A DNA stretch of 64,000 nt. Origin: an uncultured Paludibaculum sp. (lineage in GTDB: Bacteria; Acidobacteriota; Terriglobia; Bryobacterales; Bryobacteraceae). The notes below the pieces were generated by a model. That model worked only from the letters and a program-made list of their open reading frames with translations. It had not been told where the DNA came from and did no database searches. Location of the stretch: contig NZ_OY762267.1 in assembly GCF_963665245.1 (NCBI RefSeq), positions 1,736,001 through 1,800,000 on the forward strand, in the 5' to 3' direction. Below, piece by piece: positions 62,536 to 64,000 of this stretch. The translations under genes were made by a program, and so were the position numbers. Within the stretch, counting starts at the first letter, position 1. Every line of letters begins with the position of its first letter.

Positions 62536-63687
62536 TCAGTTGCCCAGCGACGCCGTGACGGAATTCGGATTGCGCAGCAGCGCCCGCACGGCCTGATCGC
62601 CCAGCCGGCGGTAGAGCCGGTCGACCGCGACCCACGACCACGTGTAGAAGACGCGCGCCTGTTCGGACGACGCGCCCAGCACCGGCGGCGCCCGCAATCC
62701 TTCCACCGCGGCCACATCCGCCGCGCCTGGATTTTCGCCCGACCAACGCATGGCCATCCCTTCGTGGAACCAGTGAGGGAACCGTCCGTGCGCCGCCAGA
62801 CACGCATGGACCAGTTCGTGCGTGACCGCCTGGCGGGCCTCGCGCTGAAACGCTTGCCGGAACAGCACCACGCGGATCCGCCCATCGAACTGCCCGCCGC
62901 TCCACTCCTCGGCGCCAGTCGTGGCCCGGTAGGCCTGTAGGTTCTGCAGCACCAGCGGGATCTGTTCCTTCAGCTCGCAGCCCAGCGCGGCGTCCAGCCG
63001 GGTGTACTCGTCGTTCGCCGCCGCCAACACCTCGGCCGCCGTGCTCTCGGAGATCTCATCGCTGTTGTAGCGCAGAACAAAGCGGTAGCCCCGCAGCTTG
63101 TTGCGGCTGGTGTCGGCCGTCAGCTCGGTTCGGGCCTTCTCCATCAGCGCCTCGACTGAAGGGTTTGGAGCCAGCGCCTGCGACTCCGACCAGTAGTCGA
63201 GAGCGATCCGCGGCTCGTCGCTGCGGTAGGCCGCCAAGCCTGCCAGCGCCAGCGTGAGAGGATCCTTGCGGCCCTCCCGCTTCAGCGTGTTCTCCATCTT
63301 TTCCAATGCCAGCCGGGGCTGGTTCGCCTCGATGAGCGCCAGCACCTCTCCGGCATCCGGCCGCTCGGCCGCCTGCTCCTTCAGCCGCGCGGTCTCGGCC
63401 CGCAGCATCTTGGGCAACTCGATCTCCGAAGCCGTCCGCAGGCCGGCCCGGTAGGACTCCAACCCTTCCAGATCGCTCGCCAGCACGTAGCCCGTCTGCC
63501 CGCCGGACGTCACCTTATAACAGGTGCCCGCGTCGCCCGAGATGGAGAACCGAACCTGGACGGCCGCGCCTTCGGGCAGCCGTGCCACGGGATCGGCATC
63601 GGTCGAGCAGGCCGAGCGCAGCACCGCCCCACCGGCGTGCACCACCGGATCACTGGCCAGAAGCAGGAAGGCTAGAAGGGAGAACAC
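62536..63687 (-). CDS. exported SH3-like/TPR/peptidase MA-like protein with HELVH motif
   Basis: The 383-residue protein has a signal peptide (MFSLLAFLLLASDPVVHAGG), an SH3-like N-terminal domain (about 20-75, VQVRFSISGDAGTCYKVTSG), an alpha-helical repeat section (about 95-190) and a C-terminal gluzincin-like peptidase domain with AVTHELVHACLAAH and HWFHEGMAMRWSG, where the two His and the Glu could hold zinc. It is probably an envelope or extracellular metalloprotease. It lies 15 bases upstream of the MFS gene on the same strand. Confidence 0.85.
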   Translation of the reverse strand: MFSLLAFLLLASDPVVHAGGAVLRSACSTDADPVARLPEGAAVQVRFSISGDAGTCYKVTSGGQTGYVLASDLEGLESYRAGLRTASEIELPKMLRAETARLKEQAAERPDAGEVLALIEANQPRLALEKMENTLKREGRKDPLTLALAGLAAYRSDEPRIALDYWSESQALAPNPSVEALMEKARTELTADTSRNKLRGYRFVLRYNSDEISESTAAEVLAAANDEYTRLDAALGCELKEQIPLVLQNLQAYRATTGAEEWSGGQFDGRIRVVLFRQAFQREARQAVTHELVHACLAAHGRFPHWFHEGMAMRWSGENPGAADVAAVEGLRAPPVLGASSEQARVFYTWSWVAVDRLYRRLGDQAVRALLRNPNSVTASLGN

Positions 63688-63801
63688 CGTTCTATCTATC
63701 GGCTGAACCGCTGCGCGCGGCTAGACCCGGGTTATCCTGGATCGTGGCTCCGTCGCCAGACCGGCACCGTCCTTGCCGTCCACGAAGGAGTCCTCCCCTC
63801 A

Positions 63802-64000
63802 ATGCAATGGCGCGCCGCTCTCCTCGGCCTGTGCACTGCTCTCTCCGCCTGGGCCGCCTCTCCGGCGAAGGGCACGGAAATCCTGTGGGACCGCTTCGGG
63901 GTTGCCCACGTGTACGCCAGGAACACGGCCGATCTCTTCTACTGCTACGGCTACGCCCAGGCCCAAAGCCATGGCAATCTGCTGCTCAAACTCTATGGCG
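63802..64000 (+). CDS. penicillin-acylase-family protein, N-terminal part (runs off right edge)
   Basis: The first 66 residues are visible: a signal peptide (MQWRAALLGLCTALSAWAAS) followed by GTEILWDRFGVAHVYARNTA and DLFYCYGYAQAQSHGNLLLK, the characteristic start of the alpha subunit of penicillin/acyl-homoserine-lactone acylases (Ntn hydrolases). The catalytic serine lies outside the window. GAAGGAG sits 11 bases before ATG 63802. Family members cleave amide bonds in beta-lactams or acyl-homoserine lactones. Confidence 0.85.
   Translation, partial: MQWRAALLGLCTALSAWAASPAKGTEILWDRFGVAHVYARNTADLFYCYGYAQAQSHGNLLLKLYG

Overview
The window is GC-rich, densely coded chromosomal DNA. It most resembles a soil Acidobacteriota of the Solibacter/Bryobacter/Paludibaculum type. 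This is inferred from family content: very large Oar-like TonB-dependent receptors with an N-terminal carboxypeptidase-regulatory-like domain, a winged-helix/WD40 one-component membrane regulator, MacB-type permease pairs, and several Tat- or Sec-exported carbohydrate-related proteins. No rRNA is present, so the assignment cannot be proved here.

1-15.6 kb: the start of a TonB-dependent receptor runs off the left edge (TTG start). It is followed by an efflux operon (membrane-fusion protein and two MacB-like permeases, no ATPase in view) and a TPR protein. Next come a DUF1624-type membrane acyltransferase, a membrane protein and two GNAT acetyltransferases. A tightly overlapping plus-strand operon follows: mazG, a GNAT protein, an enolase-superfamily N-acylamino-acid racemase/OSBS, a DMT exporter, an MFS exporter and an SDR reductase.

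15.8-18.5 kb: a 1956-bp IS1634-like element with 16-bp terminal inverted repeats has split a secreted-protein gene. Removing the IS and one 8-bp flank restores the reading frame.

18.7-32.3 kb: galT, yraN, a methyltransferase and a class-III aminotransferase form one operon. Rhodanese follows, and immediately after it an Spx/ArsC-family gene in which an in-frame TGA replaces the first Cys of the CxxC motif. A perfect 8-bp hairpin with a GUU loop lies 22 nt downstream, so this is a strong selenoprotein candidate that standard gene calling splits or misses. The rest of the region holds surface-polysaccharide-type genes (radical SAM/SPASM, pyruvyl-transferase family, GT2), two hydrolases, class II aldolase with a clear promoter and terminator, a RibBA-like protein whose GTP cyclohydrolase II half looks catalytically degenerate, and a flavin monooxygenase.

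32.3-43.6 kb: a PDZ-membrane-GAF-SpoIIE phosphatase and a secreted ADP-ribosylglycohydrolase-family protein precede an intact tRNA-Ser(GCU). A 7.1-kb genomic island is inserted in the 3' end of that tRNA and is bounded by perfect 73-bp direct repeats. It carries a decayed tyrosine integrase, matching paired repeats at both ends (possible integrase arm sites), a Phd/YefM-type antitoxin with an atypical toxin, a small basic protein, and a two-gene module made of a minimal nucleotidyltransferase and an unknown coiled-coil partner. Long stretches of the island look non-coding.

43.6-64 kb: this resembles a polysaccharide-use locus. It has a Tat-exported unknown protein, an SGNH hydrolase, a 1309-residue secreted lyase-like protein with fibronectin-III domains, a 1226-residue TonB-dependent receptor, a divergent winged-helix/WD40 membrane regulator, a secreted TIM-barrel-like protein and an MFS transporter of the hexuronate type. 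Among these lie a membrane protein and an AAA ATPase whose 3' end is tandemly triplicated with only synonymous differences. A secreted HELVH metallopeptidase-like protein and the start of a penicillin-acylase-family protein close the window.
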